From: CAWBRT01 sp050015355
GTDB lineage: Bacteria > Acidobacteriota > Terriglobia > Terriglobales > Acidobacteriaceae
Assembly (NCBI GenBank): GCA_050015355.1
Contig: JBEKBO010000106.1
Location: 1 to 18,296 of the forward strand
Direction: 5' to 3'
DNA length: 18,296 bases
A model generated the notes under the pieces. The model was not told where the DNA came from. It ran no database searches and saw only the letters and a list, made by a program, of their open reading frames with translations. The translations under genes and the position numbers were made by a program. Positions 6,461 to 13,845 of the stretch are shown here, piece by piece. The first letter of the stretch is position 1. Each line of letters begins with the position of its first letter.

Positions 6461-6505
6461 TTGACACGGTAGAGGTCAGGAGTTCGAGTCTCCTCGTGCC
6501 TACCA
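6461..6505 (+). tRNA. 3' fragment of tRNA-Val(GAC); probable integration attachment-site scar
   Basis: From the 3' end one reads CCA (6503-6505), discriminator A, acceptor strand CGTGCCT (6495-6501), T-arm AGGAG-TTCGAGT-CTCCT (6478-6494), variable loop AGGTC, anticodon 3' strand GGTAG (6468-6472) and loop TTGACAC (6461-6467) with anticodon GAC (Val). Upstream of 6461 neither the matching CTACC strand nor AGGCACG for the acceptor is found, so the 5' half is absent. A break at the anticodon loop is a typical crossover position for tyrosine integrases, and an integrase remnant lies 70 bp to the right. The intact tRNA copy should lie outside this window. It is not a functional tRNA. Confidence 0.75.
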
Positions 6506-6574
6506 TTTTTTTCAAGCACTTACAGACTTTCAACACCCTCGCACCACTTCTTCCAACCCAAGCTCCGACCCAAG

Positions 6575-6793
6575 TCAGCCGACAGCCGACGTGATCTTGA
6601 TGGCTTCAAGGAACTTGCCCTGTGCGTCCATCTGCACTGCATTGACGCGGTGCGTGTAGATTGCGGTTGTTGACGGCTTTGCGTGGCAAAGGATGCTCTG
6701 GATCACCGGCAAGTTAACTTCATTGGCAGCGAAGAATGTTACCAGTGAATGCCGAAGATTGTGCCAGCCGAAACCAAACACGACGAAGCACAA
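6575..6793 (-). pseudogene. Tyrosine recombinase/integrase, C-terminal fragment
   Basis: About 65 residues match the end of the phage-integrase catalytic domain: GWHNLRHS (the H-x-x-R box), LPVIQSIL, then an HAKPSTTAIYTHRV block carrying the nucleophilic Tyr. The usual LGH motif reads LCH, a substitution at a near-invariant glycine. The N-terminal arm-binding and core-binding regions and the first catalytic Arg are missing; homology stops about seven residues after the first Met of the frame. Its stop faces the tRNA-Val fragment. It is not an active recombinase as read. Confidence 0.8.
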
Positions 6794-6847
6794 ATAGGTG
6801 GGAGTAATTTGGAAGGAAGCTGGCAGAGCCCGCGATATCGCGAAGGG

Positions 6848-7033
6848 CTACGACGTAGCAGTGGCACGTCGGGAACTGTTTCCCAGGAAATCTTCAATGT
6901 CAACGGACAAAAACTTCGCGCGGCCTGGCAAGTTCCTGGAATTCAGTTCACCGCATTTCATTCGAGCTTGGATGGCGCGGATCGATACCCCAAACAACTC
7001 GGCGACATCATGAAGGGAATACGTTCCTTTCAG
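6848..7033 (-). pseudogene. Helix-turn-helix (excisionase/MerR-like) remnant
   Basis: The minus strand reads a 61-residue frame containing YSLHDVAELFGVSIRAIQAR, a clear winged-helix-turn-helix, then RAKFLSVDIEDFL, the usual wing-strand ending of excisionase-like proteins. No ATG, GTG or TTG precedes the helix within the frame. The coordinates use a CTG at 7031-7033, and a TGA closes the frame a little further upstream. It is read as a remnant lacking its start, or a gene with an unusual start. It lies upstream of the integrase fragment in the same direction, as excisionases often do. Confidence 0.5.
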
Positions 7034-7055
7034 GGTTAGGACAACGGGCGTGTAT

Positions 7056-7086
7056 CACCTGACACACATGTGTCATGTCTGACACG
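7056..7086. repeat. Left copy of an inverted repeat bracketing the CreD-like fragment
   Basis: Its reverse complement matches 7569-7601 over blocks CGTGTCA, CATGACACA and GTGTGTC, with a 2-bp indel and a few substitutions. It contains the palindrome ACACATGTGT (7064-7073). Confidence 0.5.
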
Positions 7087-7186
7087 CTCACAGCGCCGCA
7101 CTCCTAGCAACTCGTTTGTTTCTGCCGCACCAGAGCGGAATCAGTTGTGCTCTGAAATCCCTGCCACGCACAATAGGAGGCTTCCG

Positions 7187-7582
7187 ATGAGACGCCGAAT
7201 CGCCGCCATCGTATTCATTTTCGTCTTTACGACATTGGCATGGGCCATCCTCGCTGCAACGATCCTTGCCCGCACGCATTCCAGCGACAACAGACTCCAA
7301 GGACGAGTAACGTCTACATGGGGGAGTGCACAGGAACAATCACCCCCAATAGCGACTTACGAGAAGACTGAGGAATCGAAAGTCAAGCTGGTGGAGAATA
7401 ATAAGGTCACCATCCGAACCGAGAAGGTCGAACGGACCGTTGCTCTGCCCCTCGACGCCAGCATGGCCTCCCTCGCAACGTGCTTTCGCCATTGCGTAAG
7501 TGCAGCAGCCCGACCAAAACATTGGCGGTTGAAAACAAGTAACTTATCGAGGAAAGCTAACTTGCCGTCGTGTCACGCATGA
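7187..7582 (+). pseudogene. Truncated CreD-like inner-membrane protein
   Basis: The ATG at 7187 follows a near-perfect AGGAGG (7175-7180). Residues 5-28 form one membrane segment; then LQGRVTSTWGSAQEQSPPIA and VERTVALPLDAS match the beginning of CreD-like proteins, whose usual length is about 430-470 residues with several C-terminal membrane helices. After about residue 92 (position about 7462) the homology ends and the frame runs through unrelated Arg/Cys/His-rich sequence to a stop at 7580-7582. The first periplasmic segment is kept and the rest lost. The good ribosome site shows that the 5' end is original. Assignment rests on remembered motifs of the family. Confidence 0.6.
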
Positions 7583-7601
7583 CACACCGGTGTGTCTGGC
7601 G
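7569..7601. repeat. Right copy of the inverted repeat, with a 16-bp perfect palindrome
   Basis: It is the inverted partner of 7056-7086. It holds GACACACCGGTGTGTC (7581-7596), a perfect 16-bp palindrome of operator type. The pair could be the ends of a small non-autonomous element or two regulator sites. Confidence 0.5.
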
Positions 7602-7723
7602 GGAGACGCGATGGCGAGCGCTGTTGCAGCGATGAATTGCAGGAATTATAGAGGGGTAGAGAATCCTGTCGGGGCGATTGGCAAGACACACTTGGTCAGC
7701 CGACTCAGCGCCGACCGCGAATA

Positions 7724-9025
7724 TTAATTGGCGGTTTCCTGCAAGGCGAAGGTCAGAGCAATGCAATCTGCCACCCCGCCCATCGTCAAGCCTAACCTGC
7801 AGTATTCCTGGTTGAGGGCGGCCAGCATGGGCTCCGGTGCCTGCTGCTGCTCCAGGAGTCTCTGCAGGCGGGCGCCATCCTGGCGCAGGCGGGACAGGCC
7901 TTCGAGCCCACAGCGGTGAATGGCGGTCGTATCCTCCACCCGCTGCATGAGCACAGCCATGAGATAAAAGCCGGCGTGTTCCGGATCCCAGCCCGCCTCC
8001 AGAGCTTCCCGGTATTTCGGCCACCCATGCTCGAACACGGCGGGCAGACCTTGCTCGGCTTCAGCCCTGATGCCGCCCAGTCCATGGCTGTTCCGAATGC
8101 CTGCGCCATAAGAATCCGGCGATCCGAAGTGGGCGAAGAAGCCCTTAGCGATTTCCGAGATCTCCCGGCGGAGAAGGTCGGCCCGCCCACCGCTGGCACA
8201 GGCGGCCATGAGCACGAGACCGGACAGGAAGATGAAACCCTTGTGGGCATTGGACTGGATTTCCCGGGTCATGCGGTTTTCGGCATCGATCCCGGCCTGC
8301 ACGAAATCCTTCAGTGGGCGCTGTGTTTGGTGGCACTCAAGGATGTTGGCGAAGTAAAGGGGCAGCAGTTCGACAGAGGCGCGCATCTCCGCGTAGGAGA
8401 TATCCGCGTGGGATCCGCTGTTCTGGCGGTCCACCAGCCCAGGCTTCGGGGTAAGATCCAGTTCGCGTAGGGCGCCCATCCGCAGGTTAGCCGCGAGGGA
8501 TTCAGGGAGAATAAGGCGAGGGGACGGCACGAAAGGCCGCAGAAGCGTATCCACCCGTTCCAAAAGTTCCGGGCCGGAATGGCGTCGCAGCAGGATGCAC
8601 TCGCGCGCGGGCTCGGCACATATCAGGCAGGATCGCGGCGGAAGCCCGAGACCGGCCCGATCGACCTGGGAACCATCCGGACGGTAGACATCCACATCCA
8701 GGAGGCGTGCAGAGGGATTTTCGGCCTCGATGACCAGGGCGGCCCTTTTTGCATTGATGGGCGGCAAGTTGGAAGACGCGATGTGGAAGGGACCAAGGAG
8801 ATCCCTTCGGGTGAACAACACTTTCAGCCCGATGGCCTCCTGAAGAGAATCCAGCGCGCGGCGGAGCAGGCGGGTTATGCCGGGGCGATGCTTGTCGCAT
8901 CCCGGAATATTGGCGCTTATCAAAAAGAACGAAGCCGCATCTTCCGGCCTGGCCTGCCCCAGGGTGCGATCGAGCTCCCGTTGGCGCCCATCCCGTGCCT
9001 CTAGGAAATCCGCCCTCCAGCTCAT
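7724..9025 (-). CDS. citXG: CitXG fusion: holo-citrate lyase synthase / triphosphoribosyl-dephospho-CoA synthase
   Basis: The 433-residue bifunctional enzyme makes and attaches the citrate lyase prosthetic group. The CitX part (about residues 1-165) transfers phosphoribosyl-dephospho-CoA to CitD; visible motifs are LLDVDVYRPDG (108-118) and GLPPRSCLICAEPAREC (127-143) followed by RRH. The CitG part (about 170-433) joins ATP-derived ribose to dephospho-CoA; motifs are LTPKPGLVDRQNSGSHADI (191-209) and SNAHKGFIFL (258-267). Fusion of the two is known in some citrate lyase clusters. Its ATG overlaps the citF stop as ATGA, so it is the last, translationally coupled gene of the operon. No clear terminator was seen beyond 7724. 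Confidence 0.93.
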   Translation of the reverse strand: MSWRADFLEARDGRQRELDRTLGQARPEDAASFFLISANIPGCDKHRPGITRLLRRALDSLQEAIGLKVLFTRRDLLGPFHIASSNLPPINAKRAALVIEAENPSARLLDVDVYRPDGSQVDRAGLGLPPRSCLICAEPARECILLRRHSGPELLERVDTLLRPFVPSPRLILPESLAANLRMGALRELDLTPKPGLVDRQNSGSHADISYAEMRASVELLPLYFANILECHQTQRPLKDFVQAGIDAENRMTREIQSNAHKGFIFLSGLVLMAACASGGRADLLRREISEIAKGFFAHFGSPDSYGAGIRNSHGLGGIRAEAEQGLPAVFEHGWPKYREALEAGWDPEHAGFYLMAVLMQRVEDTTAIHRCGLEGLSRLRQDGARLQRLLEQQQAPEPMLAALNQEYCRLGLTMGGVADCIALTFALQETAN

Positions 9026-10560
9026 TCGCGGACGCGACGGACCACGTCGATGATGGAACCGTCACGATATTCGATGAGGGCTACAACCTCATCGTCGAAT
9101 TCGACGGCTCTTGGCTCGCCGGTGATCCGGGTGATCTCTTCGTGGAACTGGCGGATGTCCTTGAGTGGCAGTTTGCGGCGCAGCAGCTCCTTCTTGAGGT
9201 CAACATGTTTATCAGCGACGCAGATGCCCCGTTCGGTAACGATGACATCCACGGTTTCGCCGGGCGTAGTCACAGTGGTCACGGCATCCCGGACGATGGG
9301 AAGTCTTCCGCGCATGGAGGGCGCCACCACGATGGCCAGTTTCGCGCCCGCGGCGGCGTCACAATGGCCTCCGGTATTATGCAGGAGGTAGCCGCTGGAC
9401 TCGGTGTTGACGTTGACGTTGAAGTCCACGTCTACTTCGGTGGCGCCGAGGATCACGCAGTCAAGCATGTTCACGACCTCCCCTCGATTGTAGGGATTCG
9501 CATAGAGACTCGCGCTGATCTCCCGGTGCCCAGGGTTGCGGCGGAGGGATTCCACGGCCTTCAGGTCGAAGCACTGAACATCGAAAAGCGTCTCGAAATA
9601 CCCCTGTTCCAGCATGTCCACGAAATACCCGGTGATCCCTCCGCACCCGAAACTGCCCTTGATCTTTCCCTTGGCCATTTTCCGGTGGATGAGATCGGCC
9701 ACCGCGAGCGAGGTACCGCCGGCTCCGGTCTGAAAGGAAAAGCCATCCTTGAGCAGCCCCGAGGCCTCGATGACCTCGGAAGCATATCTCGCGATGAGCA
9801 GTGCCGCCGGGTCGCGGGCCAGGCGGGTGGTGGTCGAGACGATCTTGTTCGGATCCCCGAGCGATTCGATCTGAACCACGTAATCCACCTCGCTCTGGCC
9901 AATGCTGATGGGAGCGGCCGGGAATCGAACCAGATTGTCGGTGACGGCAATGACCTTCCTGGCATAACGGGCATCGGTATGGGCATAGCCGAGGGACCCG
10001 CAGGCCGAGGGCCCGTAAACTCCGTTCAGGTTGCCGGTGATATCGCAGCACGGGGCCGCAATGAAGGCAGCATCGATCGCGACCTCTCCGGTGGCCAGGG
10101 ACCGGGCCCGCCCACCATGGCTGCGCACCACGATGGGGCAGTCCAGTTCTCCCTTGCTGACCAGCTCGGCGATGAGGCCGTTCACCCCCGTCTCGATCCG
10201 GGTGATCACGCCTTTGCGGATGTAGGGAATCATTTCGGCATGGACGGCATGAACCGAACTGGAGGCGATGCCAATATCGCGCAGGCCCATGGCATCGAGC
10301 TCCTTGACCAGCAGGTTCAAGAGCAGATCCCCGTTCCGAAGGGCGTGGTGAGTGGAGATGGTCATGCCGTTCTTCAGCTCGCACATCTCGATAGCGGCCC
10401 GGAGTGAGGGCAGCAGCTTGCTGTCGCCGGGGCGGCAACGCACCAGGGGGCGGGTGGCACGAAGCACTTCCGGCTGCCGGCTCCATGGATCCAAGTATGG
10501 GTCGAGCGAACGTCCCCGCCACACCGCCGGAATCTCACGTCCGAGGCTATTTTTCGCCAT
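9022..10560 (-). CDS. citF: Citrate lyase alpha subunit (citrate:acetyl-ACP transferase)
   Basis: The 512-residue CitF catalyses the first half reaction, exchanging acetyl for citryl on the CitD carrier. Landmarks are MTISTHHALRNGD, IGIASSSVHAVH, ETGVNGLIAELVSKGELDCP, SFGCGGITGYFVDMLEQG and NPYNRGEVVNMLDCVILGAT, in the order and length of the CoA-transferase-type alpha subunit. It is cytoplasmic and forms a complex with CitD and CitE. It overlaps citE by 14 bases at its start and citXG by four at its end. No lesions are seen, so it should be functional. Confidence 0.95.
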   Translation of the reverse strand: MAKNSLGREIPAVWRGRSLDPYLDPWSRQPEVLRATRPLVRCRPGDSKLLPSLRAAIEMCELKNGMTISTHHALRNGDLLLNLLVKELDAMGLRDIGIASSSVHAVHAEMIPYIRKGVITRIETGVNGLIAELVSKGELDCPIVVRSHGGRARSLATGEVAIDAAFIAAPCCDITGNLNGVYGPSACGSLGYAHTDARYARKVIAVTDNLVRFPAAPISIGQSEVDYVVQIESLGDPNKIVSTTTRLARDPAALLIARYASEVIEASGLLKDGFSFQTGAGGTSLAVADLIHRKMAKGKIKGSFGCGGITGYFVDMLEQGYFETLFDVQCFDLKAVESLRRNPGHREISASLYANPYNRGEVVNMLDCVILGATEVDVDFNVNVNTESSGYLLHNTGGHCDAAAGAKLAIVVAPSMRGRLPIVRDAVTTVTTPGETVDVIVTERGICVADKHVDLKKELLRRKLPLKDIRQFHEEITRITGEPRAVEFDDEVVALIEYRDGSIIDVVRRVRE

Positions 10561-11470
10561 GGATCACCTCATCAGAAAGGTCGTATTCGAGCAGGCCGAA
10601 GGCGACGCCTTCCCGGAGAGTCCTAGCCGCGCGCGCTACCACGGGAGCGTCGACCATCTTTCCCTTCATGGAGATGACGCCCGTGCCCATCTCCCGGGCC
10701 CGCTTGATGGCTTCCATGACCTCCAGGGCATGCTGAATTTCTTCGGCTGTGGGACGGAACACATCATGGATGATTTCGATCTGCCGGGGATTAACCAGCG
10801 ACTTGCCAGTGAAGCCCAGGCGCTTGACCAGAACGGTCTCAGCCCGCAAGGCCTCCATGTCGCTCACATCCGAGAAGATGGAGTCAATGGCCTGCACCCC
10901 GGCGGCCTTGGCTGCCCAGACCACTTGGTTGCGGGCCGAGAACAGTTCCTCGCCCGACTTGGTGCGGTCGATCTCCATGGACGCGGTGTAGTCCTCCGCC
11001 CCGAAGGCGAGGGCCACGAGACGCGAGGAGGCCCGGGCCGTCTCCACGCAATTGAGCACACCCTGGGCGCTTTCGATGGAAGGAATGATCTTAAAATGGC
11101 CGATTTCGAGGCCCAGCTTCTCTTCCTGTTCGGTGAGCAGCGTGTCGAGCCTCTCCACCAGTTCGGGGTTATCGGCCTTGGGCAGGCGGATGCCATCGGG
11201 CAGCGCGGGCAGGATTTCCCGAAGATCGTCGGCGCCGTACGGCGTGTCGAGCGGATTGATCCGTACGAACATTTCCTTGTTCCGGTTCCGGTAGAACCGC
11301 AGGAAGTTCCGGGTCAGCAGCCGTGCGGCGTCCTTTTCCACCAGCGGCACCGCATCTTCCAGGTCGATCATGACGACGTCGGCTTCGAAGACCGGGATGT
11401 TTTGCAGCATGCCCGGCATGTTGCCCGGCACGTAGAGCAGCGATCGACGCAGTTTCATGCTTGCGCTCAT
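10547..11470 (-). CDS. citE: Citrate lyase beta subunit (citryl-ACP lyase)
   Basis: The 307-residue CitE cleaves citryl-ACP to acetyl-ACP and oxaloacetate. The TIM-barrel HpcH/HpaI-type landmarks are RRSLLYVPGN, VVMIDLEDAV (metal/substrate loop), FVRINPLDTPYG, RLPKADN, IIPSIESAQGVLN and LAFGAEDYTAS. The length is normal. The ATG at 11468-11470 lies 7 nt after the PPC-domain gene; an ATG four codons later is an alternative, and neither has a strong ribosome site, so translational coupling is likely. Confidence 0.95.
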   Translation of the reverse strand: MSASMKLRRSLLYVPGNMPGMLQNIPVFEADVVMIDLEDAVPLVEKDAARLLTRNFLRFYRNRNKEMFVRINPLDTPYGADDLREILPALPDGIRLPKADNPELVERLDTLLTEQEEKLGLEIGHFKIIPSIESAQGVLNCVETARASSRLVALAFGAEDYTASMEIDRTKSGEELFSARNQVVWAAKAAGVQAIDSIFSDVSDMEALRAETVLVKRLGFTGKSLVNPRQIEIIHDVFRPTAEEIQHALEVMEAIKRAREMGTGVISMKGKMVDAPVVARAARTLREGVAFGLLEYDLSDEVIHGEK

Positions 11471-11477
11471 CGGGGAT

Positions 11478-11951
11478 TCACCATTGTTCGTCGATGTAAA
11501 TCGTGTCTACTCCGCTGGTGGCGGAGTGGTGAAGCTCTATGCCCTGCACCAGGTACTCGGCCAGCACGATTTCACAGGTAGTGAAGACCTCCGCTTCCAC
11601 CAGGCGTCCACCCACCACGTCGCCGTTGGATTTGGAGCCGAGGATATAGAACTGCCCGGCGAGCTGTTTCTCGGTGTTGGGGGCGATGTTGCCTTCCAGG
11701 GCCATCAATTCGAGGGGGCCCTCTAGCCGGTTGGTCTTGAAACGGGCTTCGGTCATGGGCAGGTGGGCGGCCGCCTGGATGCCCGTGAATTCCACGTCGC
11801 GAACCGAACCGACCGCCGAGACCAGGGAGGCGAACGGAAGCTCTTTCGAACGTGCGAAATCCAGCAAGGCCTCGGTAATCTTGGTGCCCGGTTCGATCTT
11901 AATGATGAATCGCCGTCCAGTAATGCACTCCCGGTACCAGAGTTTTTCCAT
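11478..11951 (-). CDS. PPC-domain (DUF296) protein embedded in the citrate lyase operon
   Basis: The 157-residue single-domain protein shows PPC/DUF296 landmarks in order: a β-strand start with EPGTKITEALLDFA (20-33), SLVSAVGSVRDVEF (42-55), LEGPLELMALEGNIA (76-90), DVVGGRLVEAEVF (111-123) and TTCEIVLAE (124-132). Plant relatives are AT-hook proteins and bacterial ones are small trimeric proteins of unknown role. Many bacterial members have a HxH pair and GGH that can bind a metal; here the equivalents read QFY (100-102) and GGR (114-116), so that site seems lost. It sits 2 nt after citD and 7 nt before citE, a position normally without a gene. A role in lyase assembly, carrier binding or regulation is inference. 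Confidence 0.85.
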   Translation of the reverse strand: MEKLWYRECITGRRFIIKIEPGTKITEALLDFARSKELPFASLVSAVGSVRDVEFTGIQAAAHLPMTEARFKTNRLEGPLELMALEGNIAPNTEKQLAGQFYILGSKSNGDVVGGRLVEAEVFTTCEIVLAEYLVQGIELHHSATSGVDTIYIDEQW

Positions 11952-11953
11952 AT

Positions 11954-12217
11954 TTATTCCTCCGAGGCTCGGCGGATTGCGGTTTCGATCCTCGCTGCGA
12001 TTGCATAATCGAGCGCGCCGCGGTCCGAGACCTGGATGTGACCCGCGCTGACCTCAAGCTCTTCGAGGGTCGAAGAGATGCGAGCGCGGATCAGGTGTTC
12101 GTATTGTTTTTTCACAGTCGATTCGATTTCGACCCGAAGGGTGTCGCTGGGCTCCACCACGACCATCAGGTCGCTGGATTGCATCGTGCCTGCACTGGCC
12201 TTGCGCCGGATCTGCAT
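11954..12217 (-). CDS. citD: Citrate lyase acyl carrier protein (gamma subunit)
   Basis: The 87-residue carrier holds the acetyl/citryl group on its phosphoribosyl-dephospho-CoA arm. KASAGTMQSSDLMV at residues 6-19 aligns with the attachment region of known CitD, placing the modified serine at Ser14. The later DRGALDYAIAARIETAIRRA (65-84) matches the conserved end. The start lies 3 nt after the citC stop, whose last codons supply the GAGGAAG ribosome site. Confidence 0.93.
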   Translation of the reverse strand: MQIRRKASAGTMQSSDLMVVVEPSDTLRVEIESTVKKQYEHLIRARISSTLEELEVSAGHIQVSDRGALDYAIAARIETAIRRASEE

Positions 12218-12220
12218 AAG

Positions 12221-13270
12221 CTAGGCTTCCTCCATCTCGTTTCGTAGCCGCTCGGCGATGGGACGCGCAGGCGGCGATTGCAGGAATTCAAGGGTGGCCG
12301 GTGGTACCAGACATTTGAGTGTCTCAATGTCGTTCGCCGCAAAGGCCTTGCGCACTTGGGTCGCGCTGATGGGCAATCCCCCCGCCTGGATGCGAGGCAG
12401 CTCCACCCACTCGATGGCATGCGCCTCCAGAATCTCTGCCATCATCTTATTGTAGGCCGCCGTAGTCTGGCACAGGGGTTCCTGGCCAACAAACCGGCAG
12501 GCGATGTGGAAGCGAGGGGCGATGCGCTGGGCGAACAGGAGCAGATCAATCTGCATCTGGGCCGCAGCAACCTCATCGAGTCGCTTTAGAAAGTACGACG
12601 GAAAGGTACCTGCGCTTACCGCGTAGCGGGAGGTGTCCAGAACGGTCACATTCCGGAGATGGGCCGTGGCCTCCTGCGCCAGACGGAATCTCACGTCAAA
12701 GGGAAAGACCGACCGGTCCTCGCGCACAACGAAGAGGTAGAGGCGATCAACTCTTTGGGCCGCGCATTCCACCAGGTGAAGATGGCCGAGGGTGAAGGGA
12801 TTGCCGTTGATGACGACGGCTCCGTTATGTCCCTGGGTGATCTGGGAGGCATGGCTGGCCAGGTAGTCTTCCAAACCGGGTCCATGCTCCAGCAGCGCGG
12901 TTCGGCCGTGGGTGACCAGCAGACGGAAATTCAGGGCCTCGAAGCTGGCCACGTTGTGGGGCAGCGTGAAGACGAACACGGTGTCGTATCCCGCGGAGAT
13001 CGCCGACAGGATGAGCTTCGTCACCAATCCGCCCAAGGCGTCCGTGCCTTGGTGGGAGGGTGCGATGGCCAGCATCTTGAGGACGTATCCGGCGCGGGCG
13101 CCACACGCGACAAGCTGGCCATTCTCGAACAGGCCAACCAGATCGTCGAACTCCGGCTCAAAGCGCAACCCCTGGGACTCGATTAGTTCCCGGGCCTCGC
13201 TCAACGCGGGTCGATCGAACAAGACAGGCCCCAAAGATCCCTTCGGAGAGTCCGTGTTCGGATCACTCAA
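12221..13270 (-). CDS. citC: [Citrate (pro-3S)-lyase] ligase
   Basis: The 349-residue CitC acetylates the deacetyl-CitD thiol with acetate and ATP, switching citrate lyase on. An N-terminal GNAT-like half (MLAIAPSHQGTDALGG near 66-81) is followed by a nucleotidyltransferase half with NGNPFTLGHLHLVE (155-168), VVREDRSVFPF (181-191), YFLKRLDE (226-233) and ISATQVR (301-307). The TTG start at 13268-13270 is chosen because AGGAGG (13277-13282) lies 6 nt before it; another TTG eight codons upstream has no such site. It is the first gene of the operon. The promoter should lie in 13271-13470, a 200-nt gap shared with the rightward fragment, but no clear box was found. Confidence 0.92.
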   Translation of the reverse strand: MSDPNTDSPKGSLGPVLFDRPALSEARELIESQGLRFEPEFDDLVGLFENGQLVACGARAGYVLKMLAIAPSHQGTDALGGLVTKLILSAISAGYDTVFVFTLPHNVASFEALNFRLLVTHGRTALLEHGPGLEDYLASHASQITQGHNGAVVINGNPFTLGHLHLVECAAQRVDRLYLFVVREDRSVFPFDVRFRLAQEATAHLRNVTVLDTSRYAVSAGTFPSYFLKRLDEVAAAQMQIDLLLFAQRIAPRFHIACRFVGQEPLCQTTAAYNKMMAEILEAHAIEWVELPRIQAGGLPISATQVRKAFAANDIETLKCLVPPATLEFLQSPPARPIAERLRNEMEEA

Positions 13271-13471
13271 TCCTGGCCTCCTTGATCTGTGCAAGCCTTC
13301 ATTATGACTTCATCGCAAGTCGGGATCAATCGATTGTGCCTGGAATCACGGATTCACTTGTGCGATACGCGCGCAATTTCGGGCGATTCAGCACTGAAAA
13401 AATGAGATTCCTGGTAAACTGCTTCGCGAACGCCTTGCAATTCTCTATATAGCCGACAGGGGTTAGGTCCG

Positions 13472-13579
13472 TTGCCGCGTTACTTTACTTGGCTGTTTGT
13501 TTCGGTGACTCTATTGTTCATTGGCACTTTTTCTTATTCTCAATCTCCACCTCGCGACGCCCAAGTTCTATGCCTTTAG
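13472..13579 (+). pseudogene. 5' stub of an exported protein gene (signal peptide only)
   Basis: The frame from TTG at 13472 gives 35 residues: MPRYFTWLFVSV, a hydrophobic core, cleavage after SYS and then QSPPRDAQVL. The RD-P/A-QAL-type ending is seen at the mature start of many acidobacterial exported proteins. It stops at TAG 13577-13579 right where flavoprotein homology begins in another frame, so the gene body has been replaced at about 13550-13560. It is the 5' end of a lost gene. Confidence 0.5.
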
Positions 13580-13763
13580 TCCGATGGTGCCGGCCGTGAC
13601 CCTTACGTTCGGAGGCATCAGAACGAACACCAGCGCTCAAGCTCTTGAGGCGGATGGCCGAGTAATCTCCGGTCTTTATGCCGCCGGGGAGTGCGCGGGC
13701 GGCCTCTTCTATGAGGACTACATCGGTGGAGCGGCCGAATACGCCCGGTCTCGAAAGAAGTAG
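13557..13763 (+). pseudogene. C-terminal fragment of an FAD-dependent fumarate reductase/tricarballylate dehydrogenase-type flavoprotein
   Basis: About 68 residues beginning TPKFYAFSPMVPAVTLTFGG continue with IRTNTSAQALEADGRVISG, LYAAGECAGGLFYEDYIGG and a short divergent end before TAG. This is the part of the FAD_binding_2 family around the second flavin-contact region and the substrate cap hinge, normally found near residues 380-450 of about 480. The usual following LTRxLxFGRIAG helix is missing, so the piece is broken at both ends. It may be the missing end of the flavoprotein whose N-terminal part lies at 14937, or part of a second copy. Confidence 0.7.
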
Positions 13764-13809
13764 CAAGAAGCTACCTGGAAAGATCAGCATTCCCGGCCAA
13801 AAATCGCCG

Positions 13810-13845
13810 AACCCGTTCAGCCCAACCTGTTGAACGGGTTTCTTT
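13810..13845 (+). terminator. Rho-independent-type terminator hairpin
   Basis: AACCCGTTCA (13810-13819) and TGAACGGGTT (13831-13840) form a perfect 10-bp stem with an 11-nt loop, followed by TCTTTC. On the opposite strand the stem is followed by CGGCGATTTTT, so it could stop transcripts from both sides. It lies 46 nt after the flavoprotein fragment. Confidence 0.65.

Noticed and set aside
6425..6505. A complete tRNA gene ending at 6505
   Set aside because: No acceptor 5' strand (AGGCACG), D-arm or matching anticodon strand is found upstream, so only a 3' half is present.
7581..7596. The 16-bp palindrome as a stand-alone terminator
   Set aside because: No T-run follows on either strand and the stem has almost no loop; an operator or element end fits better.
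8995..10407. 470-codon open frame on the plus strand
   Set aside because: It lies antisense to citF with no recognisable motif, is Gly/Asp/His-rich as expected of a shadow of a GC-rich gene, and citF is a certain gene.
10352..11581. 409-codon open frame on the plus strand
   Set aside because: Antisense shadow of citE and the ends of its neighbours; no domain or ribosome site.
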